The notes under the pieces are model-generated. The model ran no database searches, was not told where the DNA came from, and worked only from the letters and a program-made list of their open reading frames with translations. Shown here piece by piece: positions 35,213-45,540 of a stretch of DNA of 64,000 bases; the first letter of the stretch is position 1; every line of letters starts with the position of its first letter. The stretch covers positions 606,443 to 670,442 of the forward strand of contig JAHDCU010000001.1 of NCBI GenBank assembly GCA_020629715.1, given 5' to 3'. This DNA comes from Saprospiraceae bacterium. GTDB taxonomy: Bacteria; Bacteroidota; Bacteroidia; Chitinophagales; Saprospiraceae. Made by a program: the position numbers and the translations under genes.

Positions 35213-36505
35213 ATGCAATTGAGCCTCATACGATATTCAGCAATGCTCTTTATTGCAGTCTTGACATTCTCTGCTTGTCAACTGGATAAAGAACCTATAG
35301 AGCTAGATGTTAAACAGCGAAGAGAACTATCCAATATTTTGGATGGGTACGTGAAAGATGGGTACTATCCTTTTATATATGCAAGATTAGAAAACTTAGA
35401 TGGCAGTCTGATCTATGAGCATAGCTCCGTAAATAGAGATCTTCTTCCCAGTGGCGATCTCAATGGAGATACTTGGTTTAGGATTTGGTCGATGACAAAA
35501 ATAGTCACCATCAGTATTGCCATGGATCTTCAAGAGGACGGAGTCTTTGATATCGATGAACCAGTTACCAAATACATCCCTGAATTCAAAGATCTCAAGG
35601 TAGCTATCGGAGAAGACGGTAGTCGATTAGACACCGTTGCATGGGGTAATCGAAATGGTCAATGTCCTATCAAACTAGCAGATAACGACTCGATCATGAC
35701 CATTAGACATCTACTCAATCATGAGGCTGGATTTTATTATGCGACCACGGGGTTTGATTGTCTAGACTCTCTTGTCACCGACCAAGATCTACCGAAAGCA
35801 AAAAACTCAGAAGAACTTATCCAAAAACTAGCACAGTTACCTCTAGTACAACATTCTGGAGCATCTTATTTCTATGGTACCAATACTACAGTACTAGGAC
35901 TTCTCATAGAGCGAGCAACGGGCAAAAGTCTCAAGCAATTAGTCAAAGAACGAGTGACAGATCCAATGAACATTGCCGGTCTCCAATATGGATTACCAGA
36001 AGGTAAAAAGCTCTTCCCGAAGTATACAGGTAGAGATTCTATCCTAAGAGAAGCCGTCGATGGAGAATTAGATATTTTTGGAAATTACGTACCCGACTAT
36101 GACCTTGATCACCCGCTTTATCTTGGTGGAGAAGGGATGGTAGCCACGACGGATGGATATGCTGACTTTATAAGAATGCTACTCAATAAAGGAGAACTCA
36201 ACGGACATCGTTTTTTAGAAGAAACGACTGTTGAAGATATCGCATCGCCACATACTCAGCTGGATAGCCCTTATGGATATAATGGCTTCAATCTATGGGT
36301 AACTGGTGACTCCATGCGTATCAAAGGACAGGGAGACGCGGGCCTATGGGTAGGTGGCGGTTATGAATGCACCCACTTTTGGATAGATCCTGAACGTAAG
36401 TTCGTAGGACTCATCATGTCTCAAAACAATGAAGTTCGTGCACCGGGTTATATGATGAATGATGATTTTAGAGGGGCGTTGTATGAGGGGTTGTTAGGGG
36501 AATAA
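35213..36505 (+). CDS. Serine hydrolase, beta-lactamase/class C family lipoprotein
   Basis: The ATG at 35213 is preferred (430 residues) because it gives a compact lipoprotein signal ending FSAC; an upstream ATG at 35186 adds nine residues. Motifs: SMTK (SxxK nucleophile, in FRIWSMTKIV), YGTN (YxN-like, in ASYFYGTNTT) and a late GDAGLWVGGG in place of KTG. RHLLNHEAGFYY is typical of family members acting as esterases or peptidases. It sits in the glycan locus just after susD, and may remove ester groups or act on cell-wall material; this is not decidable here. Confidence 0.88.
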   Translation: MQLSLIRYSAMLFIAVLTFSACQLDKEPIELDVKQRRELSNILDGYVKDGYYPFIYARLENLDGSLIYEHSSVNRDLLPSGDLNGDTWFRIWSMTKIVTISIAMDLQEDGVFDIDEPVTKYIPEFKDLKVAIGEDGSRLDTVAWGNRNGQCPIKLADNDSIMTIRHLLNHEAGFYYATTGFDCLDSLVTDQDLPKAKNSEELIQKLAQLPLVQHSGASYFYGTNTTVLGLLIERATGKSLKQLVKERVTDPMNIAGLQYGLPEGKKLFPKYTGRDSILREAVDGELDIFGNYVPDYDLDHPLYLGGEGMVATTDGYADFIRMLLNKGELNGHRFLEETTVEDIASPHTQLDSPYGYNGFNLWVTGDSMRIKGQGDAGLWVGGGYECTHFWIDPERKFVGLIMSQNNEVRAPGYMMNDDFRGALYEGLLGE

Positions 36506-36525
36506 TATAAAAGACGAACTAATTT

Positions 36526-37071
36526 ATGCAAGTGATTAACTCAATACAGCTTGTGCTTGCGCCAATCCTCAAAATCTTTGCACTTTACATTTTATACTGG
36601 TTTGTTGTTAAACTCAGCTATGATCTCGTTTTTATACTTTATCTAGATGTTTTACAAGTTAGTTCTGAGGTTTATCCAACACCAGGTATACTAACCATAA
36701 GACCAGGAATTGGTACTGAACCATCACTATGGAATAAAATTTGCACCTCCTTTATCTTTGATTTCATCCTGTATGGATGGCCAGTCAAACCTTTCGAACT
36801 AATATTCTTCATCTTAATAATGAGACAGTTATTTTCAAACGAAAATAGAATCGAAGCTTTACATAAAGAATCCTACGTCATATTTCTAATCTTGATGGCT
36901 CTATCTCTAATATCCTTGTCAATGAAATTTCTTCTACCTGAGGATTCCCAAGTATTAATAATTACGAACGCCTATAATCCTATTCACCCGACTATGCTAG
37001 GTTACTTTTTATTAGGCAATACGCTTTACTATTTCATTTTAAGAATACTCTTAAAATTTAAAATCGTCTAA
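36526..37071 (+). CDS. Hypothetical four-helix membrane protein
   Basis: The 181-residue protein has about four hydrophobic helices (near 9-38, 78-98, 112-133, 155-178). A loop containing TPGILTIRPGIGTEPSLWNK lies between the first two. It is 20 bases after the serine hydrolase and may be co-transcribed. No family recognised. Confidence 0.6.
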   Translation: MQVINSIQLVLAPILKIFALYILYWFVVKLSYDLVFILYLDVLQVSSEVYPTPGILTIRPGIGTEPSLWNKICTSFIFDFILYGWPVKPFELIFFILIMRQLFSNENRIEALHKESYVIFLILMALSLISLSMKFLLPEDSQVLIITNAYNPIHPTMLGYFLLGNTLYYFILRILLKFKIV

Positions 37072-37098
37072 AACTTAAGCTACAGCTAGAAATTTATA

Positions 37099-37536
37099 CT
37101 AAGCTTTCGATCCAGCCAATTTCCATCCCAATAACGCTGCAGGAATATATAGTATAAGATCAACCACTATGACCCACATTGGAGTCTGCGGCAACATCAC
37201 TACCATAGCAATTCCTCCAAGCATAAAAAGCCCACCGATCACTAAAGAGAATATCTTCTGATGTGACAAACATATTTTAGATGCCACGAATGCACCCGCA
37301 AGAGCACCGATTGCATGAGCCAAAATAGGGACCATACAATTGGCAACACTAAATCTATCAATATTCGCTTTAAGACTTTCAATATCCTGAGGATCGATAC
37401 CTTCTGGAAGTGGAATGACCGTGCCGTTTAAACTAATCAATAAACTATTGATGACACTGCCCACAAACATACCTAGGATGAATCCCAAAATATTTCTAAC
37501 AATGACGTTCTGTAAGATTCCTTTCTGATCAGACAT
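37099..37536 (-). CDS. Hypothetical four-helix membrane protein with small-residue motifs
   Basis: The 145-residue protein has four membrane helices (about 12-32, 68-88, 95-112, 118-138). They are rich in Gly/Ala (NILGFILGMFVGSVINSL, AHAIGALAGAFVASKI, VIGGLFMLGGIAMVVML), with a short periplasmic loop after the first. It resembles a common Bacteroidota membrane protein of unknown role. Its 3' end faces the plus-strand membrane gene and its start faces away from the amylase gene, with no terminator seen. Confidence 0.65.
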   Translation of the reverse strand: MSDQKGILQNVIVRNILGFILGMFVGSVINSLLISLNGTVIPLPEGIDPQDIESLKANIDRFSVANCMVPILAHAIGALAGAFVASKICLSHQKIFSLVIGGLFMLGGIAMVVMLPQTPMWVIVVDLILYIPAALLGWKLAGSKA

Positions 37537-37636
37537 AAGTTGGAGTTTTGTTTACTACAAAATCGCCATTATCTATGATTTATCAAAATCATGATGAGTG
37601 TATATCACTATATCCGGCAATGTAACTTACATGAAA

Positions 37637-40600
37637 TTACATTTTCACAAACCGACCAACACTTAGCTTATCTTCATGATAAATACGTATCGTAAATATT
37701 CCAGAACAGAATGACTCATTCATTTTTACAGAAATACGATTGCCTTCCGTACTATATGAGACTTGACTTAGAGTACCTGTAATATCAATCAGCTCTACCC
37801 TACTCACCTGATCAGCTTGATCATCTACAATAAAGAGGATATTTCCATTGAGCGGATTAGGATAGATGTTTTTATCCGAAATGACTAACTCATCCTGATT
37901 CGTGATAAACCCGCCTGGAGGAACAATTTTTTCACTCGTATATATTCTATATTCTCCGGCTAAGAATGGCAGCTTTTCATTTACATTAGTCACCTCAAGT
38001 TCCTCTCCTGTAAAGTACTCGTACCAAGTACCTTCATAAGGAAACTTTGGGTTGAAGTCTGTGGATCGAGTCCTGAAGTTGGTCAAGACGACCGCATCCA
38101 TCTCAGCATGATTAAGCTGTAATCGCTTTAGATAGAGATTACTATCATCAAAAATATAGTCATCTGTACTGAAGGTGGCGTATTCTTTTTTAAGATGATT
38201 GATAGCTGCCACTCGATTGTATAGGAATGCTCTATCCTCATCAACCTGATAATCCCACCTGATAGGTTTTGGATCTAATCTACAGTCGGGACTTATACTC
38301 CCATTGGTACATCTATTGATCGAATAATCATATCCTAGTTCACCAAATTGCCAAAGCATCTTAGGCCCAGGCACCAATGTAAAAATAGAGCTAGCCGCAG
38401 CAATACGTCTCATAGCTACATCAAAGTCTCTCGTATCGTAATCACCTTCATTTGTACCAAAATTTAAAATCTTATAAGCCAAACGCTCTTCATCATGACT
38501 TTCCATATACCCGATCACGTGGGGATCATTCCATCCTCGTACTTTATAATCTAACCACTCCAAATCAGAGGTCCTACCCTCTGCTGCCTTTCCAAAATCA
38601 TGGGTCATATTACCCCATAGCATCATACCTGCGTTAGCCAGTACGATCTCTTCTTCATTGTAAGCAAAGTGCTCTAAGATCACATAATTGTCCGCGTCTA
38701 GAGACCAAATATGATTGGCATACTCCGTCAATATATCGATACGACTCTGATCATACTGTGACATCAAATCAGAATTATCACCACTATTTTTTTGTGTAAA
38801 TCCTTTCGACAAATCAAAACGGAATCCATCAAATCGATACTCCGTGATCATATTTTCCAGAATCTGTTTTACCCAATCTTTAGTGGCTTGACTTTCATGA
38901 TTGACATCATACCCCACATTGAATGGATGTCGAGCAGTCACATTGAGCCATGGATTATCTGGTGTTGGTCTAAAGCCTACTGGGTCCCAATATAATTGCG
39001 CCAGCGGACTTTGACTGAATACATGATTATATACAACATCTAAGATCACCGCCATACCGCGACGATGACATTCATCAATAACGGCCTTTAGTTGATCGCG
39101 ACTACCATAATACTTATCAATCGCCATATGGTAGGAGGGGTTGTATCCCCAGCTTTGATTACCCTCAAATTCATTGATGGGCATGAGCTGGATCGCGGTA
39201 GCACCTAAGCGATCTAGATAGTCCAATGTATCTAGCAGCGATTTATAATTTTTATCATTCAAGAAATCACGCATGAGTATTTCATAGATGATCAACTCAT
39301 TTTTTGCTGGTGGTTCGAAATCGTTTACCATCCAATCATAATCATCTTCTTCTAAATCAAATACGGTTACTATCCCATCGGCACCTGCCGGATAATCTGG
39401 TAATTCTGCCATGACATCCGTAGGTACTCCGCTATCATTCCAAGGATCTAGTACTACCTTGGCATACGGATCAGCAACGGTGATGCCCCCATCTACTAAG
39501 TACTGGTATGTGTTTTTCCCACCTTCAAAAAGTAGCTTCGGTAGCTCAATCCAAAACGTAGCCTCATCCTCAGCTTTATTGAGTTGGAAGCCTAAGTCTA
39601 TGCGATAATTATTTTCTGGACAGAGTAAGAATACATTTTCTTTACCTGGAGCATAAAGCTGAAATACATAACTCTGGCCACCTCTATAGTTAAGACCATT
39701 TTTAGTATTAGCAGGAGGATTTTGTAAAGTTTCATTCGGATCGAGCACAAAGTAACTGGTCGTTACAGTCTGGCTGTTACCTTCGGCGTCCTGAACAAAG
39801 ATCTCAACTTCATGGAAGCCTAGTTCTGTAGGTGTAATCCAAATATTAGCAGCATCAGATGTAGTATTAGATACTTCAACTCCATTATCCGAGATACTAA
39901 TGGTCGCTTCACGATTTACTTGCAATGAGACATTAATACTATCTCCTAGATAGATAATCGTATTCCCGTTCGTCGGAGTAATAAGATTGGTCAATATATC
40001 AATTGATGGAGCATATACTGGTGTAAAGATGTCCGCACCATCACTCGCTCTGCCCACGATACTTCCATCCGTATTACGAAAAACAAAGGCTAGCTCTTGG
40101 ACCAATTCTCCATCAGGAATACCATAATACTCTTCTATATTATACTCCAAAGTATACACATCATCACCGATTGGCGTCATCAGTGTTTTTGGGAAAGGCA
40201 CTCCCCATGTACCTTGTACATATTTCCAATCCGTCGGACTACTACTATTAGTCGTAATGACACCTGTATGTGCATATACGCTACCTCCAAAACCCTCTAA
40301 GGCCTTATTACCTTCTTTTGCATCGAAGTATACTGTAACGTCATCAAACTGAGTAGGAAAGGCTGGCTCCGTCCATACCACTTGTCCCGTAGATATGACT
40401 GATTGGTTTTCGGTTATGGTAATATCGGTATTGATAGTAGGATTATCGATAGTCTGTGTAATACCCGACGGCCAATGAATAATAAGTTCATCGACAGAAG
40501 TAAGATCGCCTATACCGAAGTGAAGTGCTTGGCTATTTTGTGACGCATATCCTGAGCCTGCCGTAATCTGATCCATCTGATAATGGTCGCCACTTTTTAG

Positions 40601-41821
40601 CTCTACCCTAGCTCCTATGCCATGACTATTAGAGAGTTCCCCTTCTAACCTGATTTGAACATAATTCTGAGATTCAGATTGATTTTGAAAAAGCTGATTC
40701 CCTAAGTCATCATAGTTCGCTACGATTATGTCTAGCATACCATTCTGATCAAGATCAGCGTAAGCAGCACCATAAGATGACAAATCACTCCAGATTACAT
40801 CATTTTGCAAGGATTCTATGAACTGACCATTTCCTGCATTGGAGAGGAGTTTATTGGGAATATATTCACCATCTACAACAAACTCGGTCTCATTCGCGAT
40901 GTAGATATCTTTCAGCCCATCATTGTCGCAGTCAAAAGCAAAAGTACCCCAGCCCATGCCTCGATCATTGATATCTTGACCTTGGGCGATTTGCATAAAA
41001 CTCTTCTGACCTGTATTGAGGAATAATACATTTTCATAGAGATTAGTCAGATAAATATCCAGGTAACCATCATTGTTGAAGTCGGCTACCTCTGTACCCA
41101 TTCCAAATCCTTCATAATCGGTATTCGACTCTTGACTACGATTGAGAAAAGTGCCGTTACCTAGATTTTCATAAAATAAATTAGCTTGATTGCCGTCATG
41201 ACACTGATACAAGTCTTGATCACCATCATTGTCATAATCAAACCAAACGGCAGCCATAGATGACAAAGGATCATTGATACCAGACTGTAAGGTTACATCT
41301 CTAAATTGATCGCCATCATTTCGTAACAATTGATTTTGCTCCAAAAGCAGTGCTATGTATAAGTCCAGATCACCATCATTATCATAGTCTACAGCATTGA
41401 GCGATCTAAGATTTCCATTTGCATTGATCCCATATTGAGCAGTGACATCTGTGAATGTTGAACCCTCATTTTCCAATAGTTTTATGGGCTCAAATTTATT
41501 ACCCAGTACCAAATCGAGATCACCATCATTATCCATATCAAACCAAAGGCTCATATTGGTATCTCCTTCATAATCCAAACCATACAAATGTGCTGATTCT
41601 TGAAATTGAAAATTTCCAGTATTTATATACAGCTGATTACTTCCTCCTCGCTGACTGATGTATATATCGTCTAAACCATCCTGATTGACATCCCCAATTG
41701 CTACACCATGATTATTACCCGCAGTATTAAGCCCCGTTGATTGACTTATATCCTTGAATTCTTGAGTATAACCGTTTACAACGAATAAGATGACCCCGAT
41801 AGTCACGATAAACTGTTTCAT
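37637..41821 (-). CDS. FG-GAP/ASPIC-UnbV repeat protein fused to a CBM48-GH13 alpha-amylase, T9SS-exported
   Basis: The start is ATG 41819-41821 (1394 residues, clean signal peptide); ATG 41866 would add 15. Order: signal peptide; about seven FG-GAP/VCBS repeats with Ca-binding DxDxDG loops (FDMDNDGDLDLV, VDYDNDGDLDLY; about 30-385); ASPIC/UnbV domain (385-470); a SusE-like module; an Ig-like segment; CBM48 (about 710-800). The GH13 barrel follows with DVVYNH, GFRFDLSKG (nucleophile D1003), VILEHF (acid/base E1050) and ESHDEE (D1110), then a T9SS sorting domain (IYPNPLNG to GRFVKM). It likely degrades starch at the cell surface. Confidence 0.92.
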   Translation of the reverse strand: MKQFIVTIGVILFVVNGYTQEFKDISQSTGLNTAGNNHGVAIGDVNQDGLDDIYISQRGGSNQLYINTGNFQFQESAHLYGLDYEGDTNMSLWFDMDNDGDLDLVLGNKFEPIKLLENEGSTFTDVTAQYGINANGNLRSLNAVDYDNDGDLDLYIALLLEQNQLLRNDGDQFRDVTLQSGINDPLSSMAAVWFDYDNDGDQDLYQCHDGNQANLFYENLGNGTFLNRSQESNTDYEGFGMGTEVADFNNDGYLDIYLTNLYENVLFLNTGQKSFMQIAQGQDINDRGMGWGTFAFDCDNDGLKDIYIANETEFVVDGEYIPNKLLSNAGNGQFIESLQNDVIWSDLSSYGAAYADLDQNGMLDIIVANYDDLGNQLFQNQSESQNYVQIRLEGELSNSHGIGARVELKSGDHYQMDQITAGSGYASQNSQALHFGIGDLTSVDELIIHWPSGITQTIDNPTINTDITITENQSVISTGQVVWTEPAFPTQFDDVTVYFDAKEGNKALEGFGGSVYAHTGVITTNSSSPTDWKYVQGTWGVPFPKTLMTPIGDDVYTLEYNIEEYYGIPDGELVQELAFVFRNTDGSIVGRASDGADIFTPVYAPSIDILTNLITPTNGNTIIYLGDSINVSLQVNREATISISDNGVEVSNTTSDAANIWITPTELGFHEVEIFVQDAEGNSQTVTTSYFVLDPNETLQNPPANTKNGLNYRGGQSYVFQLYAPGKENVFLLCPENNYRIDLGFQLNKAEDEATFWIELPKLLFEGGKNTYQYLVDGGITVADPYAKVVLDPWNDSGVPTDVMAELPDYPAGADGIVTVFDLEEDDYDWMVNDFEPPAKNELIIYEILMRDFLNDKNYKSLLDTLDYLDRLGATAIQLMPINEFEGNQSWGYNPSYHMAIDKYYGSRDQLKAVIDECHRRGMAVILDVVYNHVFSQSPLAQLYWDPVGFRPTPDNPWLNVTARHPFNVGYDVNHESQATKDWVKQILENMITEYRFDGFRFDLSKGFTQKNSGDNSDLMSQYDQSRIDILTEYANHIWSLDADNYVILEHFAYNEEEIVLANAGMMLWGNMTHDFGKAAEGRTSDLEWLDYKVRGWNDPHVIGYMESHDEERLAYKILNFGTNEGDYDTRDFDVAMRRIAAASSIFTLVPGPKMLWQFGELGYDYSINRCTNGSISPDCRLDPKPIRWDYQVDEDRAFLYNRVAAINHLKKEYATFSTDDYIFDDSNLYLKRLQLNHAEMDAVVLTNFRTRSTDFNPKFPYEGTWYEYFTGEELEVTNVNEKLPFLAGEYRIYTSEKIVPPGGFITNQDELVISDKNIYPNPLNGNILFIVDDQADQVSRVELIDITGTLSQVSYSTEGNRISVKMNESFCSGIFTIRIYHEDKLSVGRFVKM

Positions 41822-41934
41822 ACTGGATGATTTTTTACCAAAGTAATTGTTTTTGTAGTCAATCATGAATACTTTTTCTGTAAATATTCGATTATTGTCA
41901 TGATGCTCTATTTCTGTTTTTCTATATTGATGGA

Positions 41935-44175
41935 ATGAAGTTACATGCTGTACTCAGTCTACTCATATTACTATGTTCAATTACCATAACTGAAGCTCAA
42001 GAACGCTTCCCTGATCCTGGTTATGTATTCGATGATAGCGAAGTACCTCGTATCGATATCTTCTTGAATTCAGACTCGCTAGAGCAACTTCTATTACCAG
42101 AAAATAGAGATAGCCGACATGAGTATCCAGCCACTTTTTATTTCAAAAAAGGGGATCAAGTAGATACGATTCAAAATGTAGGATTTAGACTACGCGGTAA
42201 TACATCTCGGAGTGCTCAAAAAAAGTCTTTCAAAATATCATTTAATGCTTTTGAAAGTGGAAAAAAGTATCATGGTCTAGAAAAAATGAATCTTAATGGG
42301 GAGCATAACGATCCTACCATAACAAGATCCAAAATGTGCTGGGATATGTACCGTCAAGCTGCAATACCTGCCTCCCGATCAAATCATATAGAGCTATATG
42401 TAAACTCCATCTATCGTGGCGTATATATCAATGTAGAACATATTGATGAAGAATTCTGTCAGTTGAGATATGGTGGCGAGGGTAATCTTTACAAATGCCT
42501 GTGGCCAGCTGATATGAAGTATCGCGGTGGTGATCCACTACAATACGCCGAACCAGAATCTTGGGGCAGGCAAGCCTACGAACTTAAAACTAATCTTGAT
42601 GAGTACGACTACAGCGACCTCGCAGATCTGATCTATACTCTGAATATTACAGGACCAAATGACTTTGTTTGCGAATTAGAATCTCGCTTTGAAGTAGACG
42701 ACTATCTACGGACCATTGCCATGGATATCTTGGTATCTAACTGGGATGGACCTATAGTGAATAAGAATAACTTCTACCTGTATAGCAATCCTAGGACTGG
42801 AAAATTTCATTACATCCCGTATGATCTTGATAATACTTTTGGGATAGATTGGTTTGGTGTTGATTGGGCAAATACAACCATTTATGATTGGTCTAGCTAT
42901 TCCGGTGAAGATAGACCGCTCTATGATAAGATCATGTCTGTGCCTGAGTACCGCGATCGTCTAAGCTTTTATTTCAACCAGTTTATTCAAGACTTTTTTA
43001 ACGTCGAGGTTCAAGAATCCAGAATCGAAGAATTGCGAGATGCCATCGGCCCACTTCGTAGTAATGACTCTTTTTCATCAAGTGATTACGGTTGGAATTT
43101 GAATGACTTCAATACTAGTTTTGATACTGGCATCGGTAGTCATGTAGACTATGGTCTGAAAGATTATATATCGTCAAGAACATCAAGTGTAGAATCTGAA
43201 TTAGAACTAAATAATATTGTTCCATATGCAGTAAAAATCAATGCAAAAAGAAGTACCGCAGCAATTACCATAAACTACGCATTTGAAGATGACGAGGACT
43301 TTGAACTCTCCCTGATCTACAGTATTGATGGAGGGACGGAGCAAACTGTTGCGTTATCACATAGCGGAGACTATGATATAGCATATGATGCAGATGCTGA
43401 AATACTGCAATATCGGTTTGAAGTCAATGATGGTACCCATCAGCGCAGTTATCCATACTGTGGTGAGTATGAAGTATCACTCTTCAGAGAGGCTATACCT
43501 ACTCTTGTGATCAATGAGATTATGGCGTCTAATGAGTCTGCATATGTCGATGAAGCTGGTGAATACAATGATTGGATAGAACTCTATAATTATGGCACAG
43601 AAAGTGTAGCGCTTGGCAAACTCTATCTCAGTGATAAATCAGATAATCCAACTAAGTGGCAATTCCCAGAATATTCGCTAGGTCCCAATGAGTATATCAT
43701 TATCTGGGCAGATGAGGATGGAGAGCAGGGAGACTTTCATGCCAATTTTAAACTCAGCGCTTCTGGAGAATTCATAGGTCTTTTCGACTCTGATGATAAT
43801 GCGAATCAAGTGATCGATAGTCTAAGTTTTGGTGCTCAAACAACAGATATTAGCTTAGCTCGTATGCCAAATGGTACAGGACCATTTGAATTGGATGATA
43901 ATCATAGTGCTGGAGAGAATAATGATATTAATAGTTCTATTGAAGATTCACTTATTGATGATGTGAGAATTCATCCCAATCCAACAAATGGATTAATACT
44001 CATAGAAAGTAATATAGTTTGGCAAAGGCTTACCGTACTGAGTATTGAAGGTAAAGTTATCTTGGAAAGAAACTATACGCCAGTTCTTGATCTTTCAGAC
44101 TTGACGGAAGGAATGTACCTTTTACAATTTTCCAATTTGGAAAGAAGTATTTTTAAAGAATTGGTTAAGTTATAG
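41935..44175 (+). CDS. CotH-kinase domain protein with lamin-tail domain, T9SS-exported
   Basis: The 746-residue protein has a signal peptide, then a CotH kinase-like domain (about 35-420): VGFRLRGNTSRSAQKKSFKISF, GLEKMNLNGEHNDPTITRSK, IYRGVYINVEHIDE and YIPYDLDNTFGIDWF, the last holding the DxD metal site. A lamin-tail domain (about 520-650; LVINEIMASNES, EYNDWIELYNYG) and a T9SS sorting domain (IHPNPTNGLILIES to ELVKL) follow. CotH proteins are atypical protein kinases first known from spore coats. Divergent from the amylase gene by about 110 bases, so perhaps co-regulated with the locus. Confidence 0.9.
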   Translation: MKLHAVLSLLILLCSITITEAQERFPDPGYVFDDSEVPRIDIFLNSDSLEQLLLPENRDSRHEYPATFYFKKGDQVDTIQNVGFRLRGNTSRSAQKKSFKISFNAFESGKKYHGLEKMNLNGEHNDPTITRSKMCWDMYRQAAIPASRSNHIELYVNSIYRGVYINVEHIDEEFCQLRYGGEGNLYKCLWPADMKYRGGDPLQYAEPESWGRQAYELKTNLDEYDYSDLADLIYTLNITGPNDFVCELESRFEVDDYLRTIAMDILVSNWDGPIVNKNNFYLYSNPRTGKFHYIPYDLDNTFGIDWFGVDWANTTIYDWSSYSGEDRPLYDKIMSVPEYRDRLSFYFNQFIQDFFNVEVQESRIEELRDAIGPLRSNDSFSSSDYGWNLNDFNTSFDTGIGSHVDYGLKDYISSRTSSVESELELNNIVPYAVKINAKRSTAAITINYAFEDDEDFELSLIYSIDGGTEQTVALSHSGDYDIAYDADAEILQYRFEVNDGTHQRSYPYCGEYEVSLFREAIPTLVINEIMASNESAYVDEAGEYNDWIELYNYGTESVALGKLYLSDKSDNPTKWQFPEYSLGPNEYIIIWADEDGEQGDFHANFKLSASGEFIGLFDSDDNANQVIDSLSFGAQTTDISLARMPNGTGPFELDDNHSAGENNDINSSIEDSLIDDVRIHPNPTNGLILIESNIVWQRLTVLSIEGKVILERNYTPVLDLSDLTEGMYLLQFSNLERSIFKELVKL

Positions 44176-44181
44176 TTTGGG

Positions 44182-45537
44182 TTACCACATGCGATAATCC
44201 CAGGTGATTCTAAAGTAATTAATGTTTGTAGCATCATCATTTTCTGATAGTACCGCGGTCATTCTTACGCCCGATTGCACGGTCAATACAAGCTGTGGGG
44301 AAAAGTACTTTTCATAAAAAAGATCTATACCTAAACCAGCATTTATAACTTCTTTTTCCCTAATATAATCATCGTTAAAAACTTTGTAAAAATTGAAGTT
44401 TGAAAAAAGCGAAATGGTATAATTTGTTCTTTGATTAGGAAGATATCTCCAATCATAACCGTATGAAGCTCTTATATTTAGGTTTTGATCATCATCAAAA
44501 GATGGATTTCTAAATTCCTCCTCAAAAAGCAAGGGAATTTCATCTGAATAATTTAAACCAATTTCTAAGTTTTTATCAATCTGCCAATTTTCTGATTTGG
44601 CACTGTAATGATTTCTGACATATTCAAATCCTAAATTGTATAATAAGTTTTCAGAGTTACCTTCTTGTCTATCAAATAAAATCTCGTAATCTATCAAAGG
44701 GACGAATCCAACTTTATTTTCAATTCCTGACCTTCTAGTCGTGAAAGATTCATATACCCAGGCATCTCGTAAAACAGCAAAGAATCTAACACTTTCCTCT
44801 TTTAACCATCCTTTCAGTTTAAAATAAGATACCAATCTCTCGTATTCTGCAATAAGTTCTAATCGAAAATCGGTATTTCTTGTATTCTTAATCTTTCCTA
44901 TTTCAAAAGCAAAAGCTTCTAGCTCTTCCGAACTTATCATATCTACTTTCAGTTCTCCCGCTTCCATTAACATTGAGAGAATTGTCTCTGCATGCCAAAG
45001 ATCATTTACAATCTCGATCCTACCCTTTCCAATAAATATTCCTGGACTTAAAATTATCCGTGGCCGTAAAAAGACATTAGTAGGATTATCACTTCTCTTG
45101 CTAATGCTCGAAAGAGTAGAAAAATTAGCATCGATATCTAATTCTAAGAATCTCTCTGAATCAAACGAAGAGAATTTCTTATTCTGATTATTAAAATCCA
45201 TATTAGCATTAATGCCAAATCTTTTTATAGGCAAATTATTGAGGCCTGAATTTACTCCTCCGACGACTCTTATAGTTTTTATTTGCTGAGTCAGACTATC
45301 ATTTTTAAAGATTGATGAAAAAGCTACACCAGTAAATAATAAATCGCCATTCAAGTCTGGTCTTCTTACCTCCCAAAATGTATTCCTATTCGTTAACCTC
45401 GCATCTAATTCGTAAGATTTAATCTTTCTTTCTAGTTCAGGTCGATTGTAATTATTTAAATCATAGTAAGCAACTTGAGATTTAAGACTACTAAAAGCAA
45501 CAACTAGAATAAAAAGTAATAATATACCCTTTTTCAT
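44182..45537 (-). CDS. Hypothetical secreted protein, probable outer-membrane beta-barrel
   Basis: The 451-residue protein has a signal peptide (ILLLFILVVAFSSLKSQ). Most of the chain is alternating polar/hydrophobic strands with aromatic girdles (LELDIDANFSTLSS, TNYTISLFSNFNFYKVF, GLGIDLFYEKYFSPQLVLTV), ending FRITWDYRMW with a terminal aromatic residue typical of barrels. It lies three bases after the GH13 gene at 45541, so it is in its operon and may help glucan handling at the outer membrane. No family recognised. Confidence 0.65.
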   Translation of the reverse strand: MKKGILLLFILVVAFSSLKSQVAYYDLNNYNRPELERKIKSYELDARLTNRNTFWEVRRPDLNGDLLFTGVAFSSIFKNDSLTQQIKTIRVVGGVNSGLNNLPIKRFGINANMDFNNQNKKFSSFDSERFLELDIDANFSTLSSISKRSDNPTNVFLRPRIILSPGIFIGKGRIEIVNDLWHAETILSMLMEAGELKVDMISSEELEAFAFEIGKIKNTRNTDFRLELIAEYERLVSYFKLKGWLKEESVRFFAVLRDAWVYESFTTRRSGIENKVGFVPLIDYEILFDRQEGNSENLLYNLGFEYVRNHYSAKSENWQIDKNLEIGLNYSDEIPLLFEEEFRNPSFDDDQNLNIRASYGYDWRYLPNQRTNYTISLFSNFNFYKVFNDDYIREKEVINAGLGIDLFYEKYFSPQLVLTVQSGVRMTAVLSENDDATNINYFRITWDYRMW

Positions 45538-45540
45538 AAC

